From Cladopsammia gracilis (taxonomy: Eukaryota > Cnidaria > Anthozoa > Scleractinia > Dendrophylliidae): a DNA stretch of 64,000 bases. The position numbers and the translations under genes were made by a program. Positions 62,611 to 64,000 of the stretch are shown one piece after another. Numbering within the stretch: position 1 is the first letter of the stretch; every line of letters begins with the position of its first letter. The stretch lies in contig JAJGOT010000192.1 of NCBI GenBank assembly GCA_022457155.1, positions 1,152,001 to 1,216,000 of the forward strand, read 5' to 3'. The notes under the pieces are model-generated. The model saw nothing but the letters and a program-made list of their open reading frames with translations, was not told where the DNA came from and did not search any database.

Positions 62611-64000
62611 ATGTCAAAGCGTGGCGGTTTTGATCTATATATAAGAGTTGTTCGCACTATATATTATATCCAAGAAAGCAATTCGGCGTTGGAAAAGTTT
62701 GCCCGTCAGTTTATATTTGAAGGAAAAAAAGGACTGTCTCCCAGAGATTATTTTCAGCAAGTTTCTGATCAACTTCGGCATATTCTCAAGGCTAATCGAG
62801 ACACAAAAATTAAATTGATTCTATCCTGTCGAATGAAACGCCAGAATTTACAAACTGGCGAAATAATTGAAATCGATGCTTCGTTTCATTCGGAAATAGA
62901 AATGAATCTCGCAGCGACCGATCTCGTTGCCCTTTTAAATCAAATGATAGCCGTCATCCTAGAACGCATTGCCACGTTCCAAATGAGGGGCTCGAATTGG
63001 CAATTCGATTTTGTAAATCATTTGGAATTGCATTTAGTTGAATTCCAACCTCTCGGTGGAAGTACTTACATTCCCCTTCCTCCATTCCTTGCCAAGAAGA
63101 AAGCGCTCACCAACATGCGGAATCTTGATCAAAAATGTTTTAAATGGGCCGTCACTCGAGCATTGAATCCATGCGAAATTCACCCTGAAAGAATCACATC
63201 TCTGCTCAGAGCTCAAGCTGCACAACTCAACCGGTCTGGGATTGTTTTCCCAACATCTTTGAAAGAAATAGATCATTTTGAAAGACTGAATCCAAACATT
63301 GCCGTGAATGTTCTTAACCTCCTACGCAGACGTCCTTAGGGCTCGTCACGCAATCTTTCCTCCCCCACGAAGGAGGAAAGATTGCGTGACGAGCCCTAAG
63401 GACGTCTGCGTAGGAGGTTATGAATGTTCTCGGCTATGAATCAATTGTTCATCCCTTGCGAATTTCAAAATATAAACACCGACGTCACGTGACTTTGCTG
63501 TTGTTTGAGAAAGACGGGGTTCAGCATTATGCCGTTGTCAACAGCCTCAGTCGCCTTCTCTCAGCGCAAGTTAATCATCACGCTAACCGCAAATATTTTT
63601 GTCTTCATTGTCTGAATCACTTTTATGACGAAGTATCCCTTGCGAAACATGAAGAATTGTGCTGCAGCAATGAAGCGATAAAGATAGAAATGCCTAAAAA
63701 AGGCGAGATTTTGAAATTTAAACATCACAATAGGAACATCAAAGTCCCATTTGAAATTTATGATGATTTTGAAGCCTGCAATGAACCGATCAGCGGTTGT
63801 TCCCCAGGAAACAACCTCAGCTTCACAAATACGTTTCAGCGTCACAGGCCTTGTGGCTTTTGTTTCAAAGTCGTTCCCTTTGAGGAGAAATATTTAAATA
63901 TGCCTCCAGTGCTTTACCGGGCAAAAATAGTGGATGATGACATTTCACAAATATTTGTGAAGAAGTTAATTAAAACAATTATTCATATTCATAAGAAATT
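62611..64000 (+). pseudogene. Second Polinton-type DNA polymerase, interrupted and cut by the window edge
   Basis: 62611-63314 matches residues about 185-400 of the first polymerase at the level of KFA.Q, RGSNW.FD, LELH, KKKA..NM, CFKW.VTRALNP and ERIT..LR. After a 106-base MITE the same protein continues from 63430 (GYESIVHPL) to the end of the window without a stop. It includes the zinc finger FCLHCLNHF..H..LC and an Exo I-like DFEA. The catalytic core lies outside. The N-terminal SAP-like part of the first polymerase is missing. It is clearly divergent, so it belongs to another Polinton lineage. The insertion adds a premature stop at 63337, so the copy is broken. Confidence 0.85.
63315..63420. 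mobile_element. Perfect palindromic MITE inside the polymerase, 10 bp TSD
   Basis: TGAATGTTCT flanks it at 63305-63314 and 63421-63430. The 106 bases are an almost perfect hairpin (TAACCTCCTACGCAGACGTC and complement, with a CCCCCACG centre). A 10-base duplication fits a Mutator-like element. Confidence 0.85.

Overview
The window reads as nuclear DNA of a cnidarian, most likely a stony coral or a close relative. The host genes are intron-containing, with GT-AG junctions. A secreted protein family that I associate with corals and anemones is present as two paralogs. The intergenic DNA is packed with short inverted-repeat transposons, tRNA-derived SINEs and poly-G/poly-C tracts. Species assignment is inference; no rRNA or mitochondrial marker is present.

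Layout. (1) Positions 1-27152 are dominated by duplication. Block A (about 1685-8288) and block B (about 19835-27152) are direct copies, each carrying a minus-strand, at least four-exon gene for a secreted protein. Between them lies a separate tandem pair of about 5 kb units (9432-14467 and 14468-19293) without convincing genes. Because the copies can be compared, several insertions can be dated relative to the duplications, with empty sites and one apparent excision footprint. (2) Positions 27153-39470 hold a LINE 3' end, a single-exon secreted DNA/RNA non-specific endonuclease (29970-31112), several TIR elements, a palindromic double tRNA-like retroposon (34612-35359) and a large TTAA fold-back element (35608-37533). 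(3) Positions 39471-55126 are a complete 15.66 kb Polinton/Maverick (adintovirus-like) element with 562 bp terminal inverted repeats and a perfect 6 bp target duplication GGCCTT. (4) Positions 55133-64000 are more transposon-rich DNA. They end in a second, divergent Polinton-type DNA polymerase that is interrupted by a palindromic MITE and runs off the window.

The Polinton encodes, from left to right: a SAP-like/Cys-His repeat protein, a two-TM membrane protein (minus), the packaging ATPase, a fiber-like protein, a small acidic protein, a PPPY-containing protein, a penton-like minor capsid protein, a basic core-like protein, the major capsid protein, a PPFY-containing pVI-like protein, an adenain-type protease, a zinc-finger microprotein, a parvovirus-type phospholipase A2, a chromodomain integrase and a protein-primed family B DNA polymerase (minus). 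Together these cover replication, integration, packaging, capsid building, maturation and probable membrane penetration. Three of the genes (ATPase, capsid, phospholipase) are each split by a shift of the same sense (+1). The integrase has no AUG upstream of its catalytic core. Hairpins sit 11-34 bases behind seven gene ends, including both convergent junctions. The whole Polinton may be nested in a 20.6 kb interval bounded by matching inverted ends and a 5 bp duplication.
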